Assembly (NCBI GenBank): GCA_051657245.1
Contig: JBOFKI010000111.1
Span: forward strand, 1 to 6,114
Origin: JBOFFI01 sp051657245
GTDB taxonomy: Bacteria; Pseudomonadota; Alphaproteobacteria; Holosporales; JBOFFI01
Length of the DNA: 6,114 bases
Direction: 5' to 3'
Made by a program: the position numbers and the translations under genes. Positions 1 through 6,005 of the stretch are shown in pieces; position 1 is the first letter of the stretch, and each line of letters opens with the position of its first letter. The notes under the pieces were generated by a model. It was not told where the DNA came from. It saw only the letters and a program-made list of their open reading frames with translations, and searched no databases.

Positions 1-1
1 T

Positions 2-439
2 CGCATCTATCCAATTAAAATTATTAAGTTTTTTTTGAAATTAGCGTGTATTTTTGTTATACTGTGCCCTTATCTATTGGATCACGCTTCAAGTCCCTGG
101 CAAATCATGGCTTTTCAAATTTTTGTAGGCAGCTTTGAAATTGGACATTTTCCTGGATCAGCTATTTTCTATAGAAATTTCCCAGTGCTCAAGCGCATGA
201 CGTTTATTTCCATGGGGTTTGCAGGCGCTAGAGCCTTTATGTATGTCATCATTTCTTTTGGATTGATTTATTTGAACCTATGGATGGGTCACTGGGGCTT
301 GTGGGTGTTGATGGTTCCCTCCCTGCTCACCTTCGCCTGGGCTCTAAATCATTTTGAAAAGCTTGACCTGCCTCACAAAAATGCTTCAACCGACGATATG
401 GAAACGCTTCAGGAAGATGTTGTTTCAAAAGCAGCCTAA
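2..439 (+). CDS. MFS transporter, C-terminal part (5' end outside the window)
   Basis: The frame is open from the left edge with no upstream stop, so this is the tail of a longer gene; the TTG at 35 is only an internal Leu codon. About 145 residues remain. They contain roughly four hydrophobic segments (CIFVILCPYLL; IMAFQIFVGSFEIGHFPGSAIF; FMYVIISFGLIYL; GLWVLMVPSLLTFAWAL), which would be the last helices of a 12-helix inner-membrane carrier. The cytoplasmic loop FPVLKRMTFIS between helices, followed by a helix with Gly and Arg, resembles the loop between helices 10 and 11 in ProP/metabolite:H+ symporter-type MFS proteins. The end is a short hydrophilic, acidic cytoplasmic tail (LPHKNASTDDMETLQ). 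The substrate cannot be told from this part. It lies 171 bases upstream of ntrY on the same strand, with no recognisable terminator between them. The MFS call is fairly sure, the subfamily is tentative. Confidence 0.72.
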   Translation, partial: RIYPIKIIKFFLKLACIFVILCPYLLDHASSPWQIMAFQIFVGSFEIGHFPGSAIFYRNFPVLKRMTFISMGFAGARAFMYVIISFGLIYLNLWMGHWGLWVLMVPSLLTFAWALNHFEKLDLPHKNASTDDMETLQEDVVSKAA

Positions 440-610
440 TTGTGTAATACGGCAAATGATCCAAATTTTGTTGGGCACGTGGGGCTATTCGGCGTTATTA
501 CTGAATGACCATACATGTTACTTTGATATCTCATCCTGATAACCATGCTTTCTTTTTTATTCAATTCGTTTTAAAAAGAAGAGGATAAAGAAATTTTGTA
601 GCGAGAGTTG
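440..610. other. Intergenic gap upstream of ntrY
   Basis: AT-rich spacer of about 170 bases between the transporter tail and ntrY. I see no strong rho-independent terminator. A TTGATA at 523-528 resembles a -35 box, but no good -10 box lies 16-18 bases downstream, so I do not call a promoter. The ntrY start has only a weak purine stretch (GAGAG at 603-607) very close to the ATG; the better purine-rich run AAGAGGA (578-584) is too far upstream. An open frame crossing 354-539 is a shadow of the transporter gene and spacer. Confidence 0.4.
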
Positions 611-2782
611 ATGAAGGAAAAACAAGGCTTTTTTTCGTGGGTGCCGAAGTGGGTTTTTACTCAACGATGGGCAAAGCCAGCTCTTTGGCTTTTATCTATC
701 CTTTGTTTTGCCTCAGGGATAGCTGTTTATGCGATCTCCACAAGGTTTTTATCTCTTTTTCTAATCTCCAATAGCATTTTTTTGCTGTTGCTTATCTTTC
801 TAGTGATACGACGGGTTTTGTTGCTCTGGTTAGAGCGCAAACAGGGCCTTGCAGGCTCAAAACTCCATGCCCATGTTTTAGGCGTGTTCAGCTTACTGGT
901 AATTGCACCAACCGTCATCATGGCACTCTTTTCCTTTTTTTTCGTACATTTAGGAATGCAAGCCTGGTTCAACGAAAAAGTGCAAACGGCCTTGCAAGAA
1001 TCCAAACTCATTGCCAATGCTTACCTGGGAGAACACCAAAAGGTCATCGTCCACAGTGTTCGAGCCATTGAACGAGATTTAGAACAGGTGTTGGATGAAT
1101 TGCTGGAAAATCCAGATCTTCTAAATCACTATCTCACCACCCAAGCCCACCTGCGTTCTTTAAATGAAGCTATTTTATTTTCGGGTTCTGGTAAGGTTCT
1201 GGGTCGGTCTCGATTTTCGTTTTCCTTAGAATTTGAAGGTATCCTTAACAAAGATTTAAAAGCTGCAGAAAAGGATGTGGTTATCTATCCCAATCAGCAG
1301 AATAACCGGGTTATTGCCCTTGTCCAAATTTCCCAAGAAAAAAATGTTTATTTACTTGTAAGCCATCTGGTGGAAAAAAAGGTCTTAGATCGGATTTCTT
1401 TGACCCAAGAAGCCGTGGGGGCCTACCAAAATCTTTTGGATGAACGGTCTAGGGTAACGCTTGAATTTGCTTTTATTTTTGCCATGGTTACCTTATTGAT
1501 GTTGCTCTTGGCTATATGGGGAGGTTTTTTATTCGCAAATCGCTTGGTAAAGCCTATTGGGCGTTTAATTGAGGCTGCACGAAGTATTCAAAAAGGAGAT
1601 CTTTCGGTACGCATTTTAACGGTTTCCAAGGTAGATGAATTGGAAACTTTAGGGAATGCTTTCAACCAGATGGTCTCAGAGCTAGATAGCCAAACTAAGG
1701 CCCTTATAGCTGCAAATCATGAAGTAGATCGCAGGCGAAGGTTTACAGAAAGTGTTCTCTCAGGGGTGTCTTCCGGTGTTTTAAGCCTTGATCGCCATGG
1801 CATCATTCATCTCGCTAACACGACGAGCCTTCATTTTTTTGAAAAAACAGAAGCTGAATTAGTGGGAAAATTCCTCCAAGACGTTGCGCCAGAATTGTTG
1901 AAATGCCTTGAAGAAGCATTTCTTTCGGAGCTACTTGTATTTGAAAAGCAAGTGGGTGTTGAGCACCATGGCCAATTCTACAGCCTCAGGGTTTCGATCC
2001 GAGGGGCTAGGCAGCAATTAGGGAGACTCGAAAGCATTGTTATGACATTTGATGATGTTACAGAGCTCCTTGCTGCCCAACGTAAAGCCGCCTGGTCTGA
2101 CGTGGCTCGCTTAATTGCCCATGAAATTAAAAATCCACTCACCCCCATCCAACTCGCGGCAGAGCGGCTCAAGAGACGTTATCTCGTTCAAATTGAAAAG
2201 GATCCAGCTACCTTCGAAACCTGCATCAACACCATTGTGCGCCAAGTAGATTACATAGGTCGGATGGTGGGAGAATTTTCATCTTTCGCCCGGATGCCCG
2301 AGCCGGTTATGGTTGAAAATGATTTTGTGGCGCTGTGCCACCAAAATTTATTCCTCCAAAAAGAGGCATTTCCTGAAATAATTTTTCATTTTGAACCTAA
2401 AATTGAAGTGCTTTGGATGGTTTGTGATGCTTACCAAATTGGACAAGTTTTAACAAATCTTCTTAAAAACGCGGCTGAATCTGTTCAAGAGCGTTTAGCT
2501 GTATCTCCCCTCCCCCCAGGTGAAATTTGGGTTGAGCTAGAAATTGGTCACCAAGGGTTTCACCTAATATTAACGGACAACGGGGTGGGCTTCCCTAAAG
2601 AAGGAAGAGAACGTTTGTCTGAGCCCTATATGACGACAAAAACCAGCGGAACAGGTCTGGGCCTTGCTATTGTTAAAAAAATTGTGGAAGATCACGGAGG
2701 AGGCGTTTTTTTAAGAGATCGCAAAGAAGGACCAGGCGCTCAAGTTGTGTTGTTTTTTAAAAAACAAATAAAGGATTCGTAA
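611..2782 (+). CDS. ntrY: NtrY-type membrane sensor histidine kinase
   Basis: Inner-membrane kinase that autophosphorylates and passes the phosphate to its partner NtrX; 723 residues, normal for NtrY. Order of parts (residue numbers from ATG 611): three hydrophobic segments at about 25-45, 46-70 and 88-112; a periplasmic or extracytoplasmic region about 115-283; a fourth membrane segment about 285-309 (FAFIFAMVTLLMLLLAIWGG); HAMP linker about 310-362; PAS domain about 375-485; HisKA with the phospho-acceptor His504 in AHEIKNPLTPIQLAAERLK, the exact NtrY-type H-box; then the HATPase domain with the N-box (NLLKNAAE, 616-623), G1 box (DNGVGF, 656-661) and G2 box (GTGLGLAIVKK, 680-690). All catalytic motifs are intact. 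ATG 611 is preferred to the adjacent TTG 608; neither has a strong ribosome site. It is followed after six bases by ntrX. Stimulus unknown; redox and nitrogen status are reported for relatives. Confidence 0.93.
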   Translation: MKEKQGFFSWVPKWVFTQRWAKPALWLLSILCFASGIAVYAISTRFLSLFLISNSIFLLLLIFLVIRRVLLLWLERKQGLAGSKLHAHVLGVFSLLVIAPTVIMALFSFFFVHLGMQAWFNEKVQTALQESKLIANAYLGEHQKVIVHSVRAIERDLEQVLDELLENPDLLNHYLTTQAHLRSLNEAILFSGSGKVLGRSRFSFSLEFEGILNKDLKAAEKDVVIYPNQQNNRVIALVQISQEKNVYLLVSHLVEKKVLDRISLTQEAVGAYQNLLDERSRVTLEFAFIFAMVTLLMLLLAIWGGFLFANRLVKPIGRLIEAARSIQKGDLSVRILTVSKVDELETLGNAFNQMVSELDSQTKALIAANHEVDRRRRFTESVLSGVSSGVLSLDRHGIIHLANTTSLHFFEKTEAELVGKFLQDVAPELLKCLEEAFLSELLVFEKQVGVEHHGQFYSLRVSIRGARQQLGRLESIVMTFDDVTELLAAQRKAAWSDVARLIAHEIKNPLTPIQLAAERLKRRYLVQIEKDPATFETCINTIVRQVDYIGRMVGEFSSFARMPEPVMVENDFVALCHQNLFLQKEAFPEIIFHFEPKIEVLWMVCDAYQIGQVLTNLLKNAAESVQERLAVSPLPPGEIWVELEIGHQGFHLILTDNGVGFPKEGRERLSEPYMTTKTSGTGLGLAIVKKIVEDHGGGVFLRDRKEGPGAQVVLFFKKQIKDS
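2771..2775 (+). promoter_or_regulatory. Ribosome binding site of ntrX
   Basis: AAGGA lies inside the last codons of ntrY, 13 bases before the ntrX ATG at 2789. The spacing is slightly long. Its position within the ntrY coding end and the six-base gap fit translationally linked expression of the pair. Confidence 0.5.
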
Positions 2783-2788
2783 ATCACC

Positions 2789-4159
2789 ATGTCCCTTGAT
2801 ATTTTAATTGTTGATGACGAAGCAGATATCCGAAATTTAGTTGCGGGAATCTTGGAAGACGAGGGCTATCAAGCCCACCAAGCTGCAACACCGGAAGAAG
2901 CATTCCAAAGCATGAGTCGCCGTTTTCCTTCCCTTGTTCTGTTGGATGTATGGTTGGGGGACGTGGGAATGGACGGTCTGGGCATCTTGGAGTATATCAA
3001 GCAAACCACCCCCAGCCTTCCGGTGGTGATGATGAGTGGCCACGGCACCTTTGAAATGGCAGTCACAGCCATCAAAAAAGGCGCATACGATTTTATCGAA
3101 AAGCCTTTCCAAACAGACCGACTTTTACTCGCCATCTGCAGGGCTTTGGAAGCTGCAAAGCTTAAACAAGAAAACGAGGTCCTCAAGCTTAAAGGCGGCG
3201 ATATGGACGTCCTGCAGGGGAAAGGCCAAATCATGCAAAGCCTTAAAGCAGCTATCCAAAAGATTGCAGTCACCAACAGTCGCGTGTTAATTACGGGCGA
3301 GCCAGGGGTTGGGAAAGAGCTATTTGCTCAAGAAATCCATCGACAATCTCCCCGGGCAACAGGACCTTTTTCTGTTCTCAATTGTGCAACGTTGAACCCG
3401 GACCGTTTTGAGGAAGAGCTGTTTGGGGTTGAGGGAAACAAGCTGACGCCTCAGAAATTAGGCATCCTTGAGCAGGCCCACGGCGGCACCTTGCTTCTGG
3501 ATGAAGTGACAGATATGCCAATTTTAACCCAAGGGAAGATTCTACGCGTCTTGCAAGAGCAAATGTTTACAAGGTTAGAAGGTTCTCGGCCCATCCAGGT
3601 AGATATCCGCATTTTGGCTTCAACACGCATGGATATTCCCTCCCTTCTTCCCAAAGGGTTGTTTCGAGAAGATCTCTATTACCGCTTGAATGTGGTCCCG
3701 CTTCAAATTCCTCCATTACGCAAACGGCGAGAAGATATTCTCCTTTTGCTTGCCCATTGTATGGAAACAGCGGCCGCCGCCTTTGGGCTACCCCCTCGGG
3801 CTTTTTCTAAAGAAGCATTGGCAGCTCTTCAAACCTACGATTGGCCAGGAAATGTGCGGGAGTTAAAAAATACCATTGAACGCCTCTTGATTATGGCGCC
3901 AGGAGAACCGGGAGAAGAGATTCGCCTGGACATGCTTCCCCCTGAAATGGGGGGTCTGGCCCCCACCATGGTTGAGAAAGATCGCGCAACAGAAATCCTT
4001 GGCCTTCCTCTTAAGCAAGCAAGGGAAGTATTTGAAAAACAATATTTATCAGCCCAAATTTCTAGGTTTGGGGGAAATGTATCCCAAACAGCAGATTTTA
4101 TTGGCATGGAACGTTCCGCACTTCACCGAAAGCTTCGTAGCCTCCACGTGCGTGAGTAG
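2789..4159 (+). CDS. ntrX: NtrX-type response regulator (NtrC family, degenerate GAFTGA loop)
   Basis: Cytoplasmic DNA-binding response regulator and cognate partner of NtrY; 456 residues, usual length. Receiver domain about 3-120: acidic pair Asp9/Asp10, phospho-acceptor Asp53 (LVLLDVWLGD), Ser83 and Lys105 (EKPF). Central AAA+ domain about 140-370: Walker A GEPGVGKE (170-177), Walker B LLLDE (235-239), sensor I region ASTR (277-280), arginine-finger region FREDLYYRLN (292-301), sensor II GNVRELKN (354-361). C-terminal Fis-type helix-turn-helix about 410-453 (GGNVSQTADFIG then ERSALHRKLRSL). The loop that in sigma54 activators carries GAFTGA reads GNKLTPQKLG here and is short, as known for alphaproteobacterial NtrX. 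It is therefore unlikely to activate sigma54 in the classical way and more likely acts as a sigma70 activator or repressor; that last step is inference. It ends 18 bases before a hairpin that closes the operon. Confidence 0.93.
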   Translation: MSLDILIVDDEADIRNLVAGILEDEGYQAHQAATPEEAFQSMSRRFPSLVLLDVWLGDVGMDGLGILEYIKQTTPSLPVVMMSGHGTFEMAVTAIKKGAYDFIEKPFQTDRLLLAICRALEAAKLKQENEVLKLKGGDMDVLQGKGQIMQSLKAAIQKIAVTNSRVLITGEPGVGKELFAQEIHRQSPRATGPFSVLNCATLNPDRFEEELFGVEGNKLTPQKLGILEQAHGGTLLLDEVTDMPILTQGKILRVLQEQMFTRLEGSRPIQVDIRILASTRMDIPSLLPKGLFREDLYYRLNVVPLQIPPLRKRREDILLLLAHCMETAAAAFGLPPRAFSKEALAALQTYDWPGNVRELKNTIERLLIMAPGEPGEEIRLDMLPPEMGGLAPTMVEKDRATEILGLPLKQAREVFEKQYLSAQISRFGGNVSQTADFIGMERSALHRKLRSLHVRE

Positions 4160-4177
4160 GATTGTGTCTGGGAAAAG

Positions 4178-4214
4178 AAGCTTCCGCCTTTCCTTATAGA
4201 AAAAACGGAAGCTT
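4178..4214 (-). terminator. Hairpin between convergent ntrX and outer-membrane protein genes
   Basis: Perfect 9-bp arms AAGCTTCCG (4178-4186) and CGGAAGCTT (4206-4214) with a 19-base loop in which TTTC (4189-4192) can pair with GAAA (4199-4202), giving an extended stem. On the minus strand the hairpin is followed by CTTTTCCC-like pyrimidine sequence, so it fits best as the terminator of the outer-membrane protein gene, whose stop codon lies 12 bases away. On the plus strand the tail is only TTC, so termination of ntrYX there would be weaker; it may serve both. Confidence 0.62.
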
Positions 4215-4226
4215 TCATGAATCAAG

Positions 4227-4940
4227 TTAGAATTTATACGCCAGAGTTGCGCAGATTCTATTCTCTTTTTGGTTAATCTTTAACGTGTTAGCACCGCTGG
4301 TGTACTCTTTTTTCGGATAGTTGATATAGGTATAGTCAAGTCCGATCATGATATTTCTTGAAACCATGGTGTTGAAGCCTAAGCCAAGGCTGAGAGCCGT
4401 GAATTTCTCGTTTTTCTTACGAGGGGATCCGTTGACCGTCAGATCCCAACTCCTTTTACACTGAGCAACACCCACCTTAATGTAAGGCATCACGTTTTTA
4501 AAGGCTATCCCTAAACGCGCAGCACCCTCAAGCCCACCTTTGTTTTTAAGCTCAAAGCTAGCTAAAACAAGAGCCCCTGTTCCACCAATATTTCCTGAAA
4601 CCTTTTCTTTACTTTGGCCGAACGTATACCCCACTTCTAAACCAAGATAGATGGGGGTGCTTCCCAGCGTATGCCCATATCCTACAAAAACCCCACCCTT
4701 GAAGCCTTTCGGCGTCAAATTAGAATTTCCTTGATGAGTTGAGGTTTTAAAATTTCCAGAAGCTTTTTGAGAACTATAGCCCACGCCACCGCCCAAGTAA
4801 AAACCTGAAAAATCAGGAGCTTTTGAGGCAACATTGCTTTGGGGAATTTCAGAGGTTGGGGTTGGAGCCGTTTCTGCAAAAGATGCAGAGGCTGCCAATG
4901 TGCACACCAACAAGGCGTATTGAAAAATTTTCTTGTTCAT
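4227..4940 (-). CDS. Outer-membrane beta-barrel protein (Omp25/Omp31-like, OMP b-barrel domain)
   Basis: Secreted 237-residue protein expected to fold as a small (about eight-stranded) barrel in the outer membrane. Residues 1-22 are a Sec signal peptide: NKK basic start, hydrophobic core YALLVCTLAASAS, and AFA/E cleavage after Ala22. A Pro/Thr/Ser-rich spacer (about 23-42) leads into DFSGFYLGGGVGYSS, the first-strand signature of the Omp25/Omp31/porin-like family. Alternating hydrophobic-glycine strands follow (GVFVGYGHTLG; IYLGLEVGYTFG; EGAARLGIAF; PYIKVGVAQ; ALSLGLGFNTMV; IMIGLDYTYINY), and the chain ends in the aromatic-terminated strand ICATLAYKF, with the terminal Phe that the BAM machinery recognises. 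Only two Cys remain in the mature part (161 and 230). The start is fixed by the signal peptide and by AAGGA 10 bases upstream. Likely role is envelope structure or host/surface interaction; specific function is unknown. It is monocistronic and convergent to ntrX. Confidence 0.88.
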   Translation of the reverse strand: MNKKIFQYALLVCTLAASASFAETAPTPTSEIPQSNVASKAPDFSGFYLGGGVGYSSQKASGNFKTSTHQGNSNLTPKGFKGGVFVGYGHTLGSTPIYLGLEVGYTFGQSKEKVSGNIGGTGALVLASFELKNKGGLEGAARLGIAFKNVMPYIKVGVAQCKRSWDLTVNGSPRKKNEKFTALSLGLGFNTMVSRNIMIGLDYTYINYPKKEYTSGANTLKINQKENRICATLAYKF

Positions 4941-4950
4941 ATGGGTTTTA

Positions 4951-4955
4951 TCCTT
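4951..4955 (-). promoter_or_regulatory. Ribosome binding site of the outer-membrane protein gene
   Basis: On the minus strand AAGGA precedes the ATG (4940-4938) by 10 bases. It is a good Shine-Dalgarno match and supports the chosen start. Confidence 0.65.
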
Positions 4956-4971
4956 TATCCAAAAAAAAACA

Positions 4972-4989
4972 ATTTGTGATCAAACAAAT
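4972..4989. repeat. Inverted repeat at the predicted start of the outer-membrane protein transcript
   Basis: ATTTGT (4972-4977) and ACAAAT (4984-4989) are perfect arms around GATCAA, with TGATCA at the centre as a further small palindrome. It falls just downstream of the candidate -10 box, where it could be a repressor operator or a leader hairpin. The AT-rich context makes chance possible. Confidence 0.35.
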
Positions 4990-4994
4990 GTTGC

Positions 4995-5022
4995 ATTAGG
5001 CAAAAAAAGAACTTAAAGTCAA
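4995..5022 (-). promoter_or_regulatory. Candidate sigma70-type promoter of the outer-membrane protein gene
   Basis: On the minus strand TTGACT (5022-5017) is followed after 16 bases by CCTAAT (5000-4995). The -35 box matches five of six consensus bases and the -10 box four of six. The surroundings are very AT-rich. Predicted transcription start is near 4987, giving a leader of about 45 bases with a T-run and the ribosome site. Confidence 0.45.
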
Positions 5023-5058
5023 TTTATTTTAATGTTTTTTTAAGAAATATAAACAAAA

Positions 5059-5074
5059 GTTGCAAATATGCAAC
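5059..5074 (-). terminator. Inverted repeat followed by a T-rich run, weak terminator candidate
   Basis: GTTGCA (5059-5064) and TGCAAC (5069-5074) form a perfect 6-bp stem with an AATA/TATT loop. On the minus strand it is followed at once by TTTTGTTTATATTT, so a minus-strand transcript from the region to the right could end here, just before the outer-membrane protein promoter. The stem is short and low in GC, so efficiency is doubtful. Confidence 0.35.
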
Positions 5075-5086
5075 AATCGATTTTTT

Positions 5087-5098
5087 GCACAGCTGTGC
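5087..5098. repeat. 12-bp perfect palindrome
   Basis: GCACAGCTGTGC is fully self-complementary, preceded on the plus strand by six T. It lies 65 bases upstream of the outer-membrane protein -35 box, a place where a regulator could bind. No known site is recognised. Confidence 0.35.
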
Positions 5099-5099
5099 T

Positions 5100-5594
5100 T
5101 GGTCCTTCCCGTGGAAGATAACGCCTTCGCAAAAACGACAAATTCAAAATAAAATTGATTGATCTGGAATACAAACTTTGCTAGGTTAGGAGCTAAGTTT
5201 GGTTGGTAAGTGCTTGAAAAGATTGGATGCACTTGCTTTTTTTGCATAAGACCCGCTGAACTATTTCGCGTCTCTGGAATGAACGTTTCAGGGGAAAATT
5301 GCGCGACACCAGAGTGTAACAGCACTCCGATGCCGCTAACCTTCAACGACTCGCACGAGTCATTTAAGGCTAAACAAGATGTTAAACGATTTTTCTTTTC
5401 TGGCGCAACGGAAACTTTCGCACCTTCGACACTTTTTCTTCCCATCAAGGGAAGAGGGAGCCTGTTTAGGGCTGGGTGACTGCTTGTTTTTCTTCGGGCT
5501 AGCCCTTTGGCTGACCTTAAGCACGCTGTGGGAGGCTGCTGACAAAGGCGACGATTAATACCAAGTTCCATGTTTAATTGATCTAAACGCGCAG
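5100..5594. other. Long gene-poor region with short dyads and a doubtful open frame
   Basis: No convincing gene here. The minus strand is open for 180 codons (5571-5029), but the ATG has no Shine-Dalgarno sequence, the product is rich in Ser, Arg, Lys, Cys and Pro in a pattern unlike a folded protein, no domain is recognisable, and the end runs into the AT-rich promoter region of the outer-membrane protein gene. Smaller open frames on the plus strand (5210-5479) overlap it. Short dyads are frequent: CTTCC/GGAAG (5105-5117), GAGTG/CACTC (5312-5327), GACTCG/CGAGTC (5348-5361), TCTTCCC/GGGAAGA (5437-5455) and the palindrome GGGCTAGCCC (5496-5505). The stretch could be a further part of a noncoding transcript, a decayed gene or a genome-specific intergenic repeat. 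Confidence 0.45.
5437..5455. repeat. Stem-loop with 7-bp perfect arms
   Basis: TCTTCCC (5437-5443) and GGGAAGA (5449-5455) enclose ATCAA. Neither strand has a T-run directly after the stem, so it is not a standard terminator; on the plus strand the T-run comes before it. Confidence 0.4.
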
Positions 5595-5896
5595 AAAAAG
5601 GACTAGGGCTTTACGCATGTGACCGAAGTACACTTGCGCAGCCTCGCCCTCTCAAGCATTCACCTCAATTAAGCTGAAACTCGGTTAAGCCTGGCGTTCA
5701 CGTTTACTGTCCGGAAGGGGAGTCGCGCGAATCCAAAGGCAGCGGCGTCAACGAAGGCGGGTTTACCCTTTTATTGATACAACCCACTAGCCCTTTGTTT
5801 CGCCTCAACTCCCAGTCCGAAGGTAGCAGGCCTATGCGTTGCTTAAGGGGTTGCCTTTTCGTCATACTGGGCAGGGGGTGACATCAGACGCCCCCC
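5595..5896 (-). ncRNA. Putative structured noncoding RNA, family not recognised
   Basis: About 300 bases, visibly GC-richer than the flanks, with no credible coding frame. Reading the minus strand: near the 5' end a G-run (GGGGGGCG) and a C-run (CACCCCC) can pair (5874-5895); a hairpin at 5614-5638 has CGCA/TGCG and GTG/CAC stems capped by the very stable C(UUCG)G tetraloop; a long-range helix GGGCUAG (5793-5787) with CUAGUCC (5606-5600), seven pairs with one G-U, would close the 3' half; and the sequence then ends in UUUUU (5599-5595). The UUCG loop and the G-U pair favour the minus strand, while a U-G pair in the 5874-5895 stem favours the plus strand, so orientation is probable but not certain. 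I could not find a T-arm with CCA end (tmRNA), the GAGGAAAGUCC core (RNase P) or a complete SRP domain. Boundaries are estimates. Confidence 0.42.
5874..5895. repeat. GC-rich stem-loop at the edge of the putative RNA
   Basis: GGGGGTG (5874-5880) pairs with CGCCCCC (5889-5895) around an 8-base loop, seven pairs with one U-G when read on the plus strand; on the minus strand the same position is a C-A mismatch. It is the strongest single stem in the intergenic region. It lacks a following T-run on either strand. Confidence 0.55.
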
Positions 5897-5906
5897 TTGA
5901 TAAACA

Positions 5907-5922
5907 ATGTTTTGGAAAACAT
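5907..5922. repeat. Inverted repeat, operator-like
   Basis: ATGTTTT (5907-5913) and AAAACAT (5916-5922) are perfect 7-bp arms separated by GG. The symmetry and AT-rich arms resemble a binding site for a dimeric regulator. It sits between the putative minus-strand RNA and the plus-strand gene starting at 6072, so it could act on either. Confidence 0.4.
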
Positions 5923-5971
5923 GACTGGGGAACTAATCAAATTCATACTATTCAGGCACTTTTGAGCGGCG

Positions 5972-5980
5972 TGTTATACT
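5972..5980 (+). promoter_or_regulatory. Extended -10-like element
   Basis: TGTTATACT matches the extended -10 pattern TGnTATAAT with one mismatch. The best -35 candidate, TTCAGG (5951-5956), is 18 bases upstream and weak. It would give a leader of about 85 bases for the gene at 6072. Confidence 0.3.
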
Positions 5981-6005
5981 AATTCCATAAAATAAGATAA
6001 CAGAT

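Noticed and set aside
35..37. TTG at 35 as the start of the first gene
   Set aside because: The frame continues open to the left edge with hydrophobic transporter-like codons, and there is no ribosome site before the TTG.
523..551. Promoter for ntrY starting with TTGATA
   Set aside because: No acceptable -10 hexamer lies at 16-18 bases spacing, so the -35-like box alone is not enough.
2869..3276. Minus-strand open frame inside ntrX
   Set aside because: It is a shadow of the clearly coding ntrX frame and has no ribosome site or recognisable domain.
5669..5748. tmRNA (ssrA) on the minus strand
   Set aside because: Minus-strand bits resemble tmRNA: GCTG plus TTTGGATTCG near 5748-5728, and a tag-like frame VNVNARLNRVSA ending in GCTTAA (5707-5669). 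But the distance from the supposed 5' end to the tag is far too short, there is no ANDN-like tag, and I found no T-arm with CCA end up- or downstream in one-piece or permuted order. A covariance-model search would be decisive.
5811..5830. SRP (4.5S) RNA domain on the plus strand
   Set aside because: CAGTCCGAAGGTAGCAG resembles the SRP apical motif, but it needs two deletions and a substitution, lacks the GGAA tetraloop, and the flanks do not form the expected helix.
5685..5880. Plus-strand open frame of about 65 codons across the RNA candidate
   Set aside because: It has no start codon with a ribosome site, no recognisable domain, and overlaps the stems that suggest an RNA.
5595..5896. RNase P RNA
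   Set aside because: The nearly invariant GAGGAAAGUCC core and its partner segments are missing on both strands.
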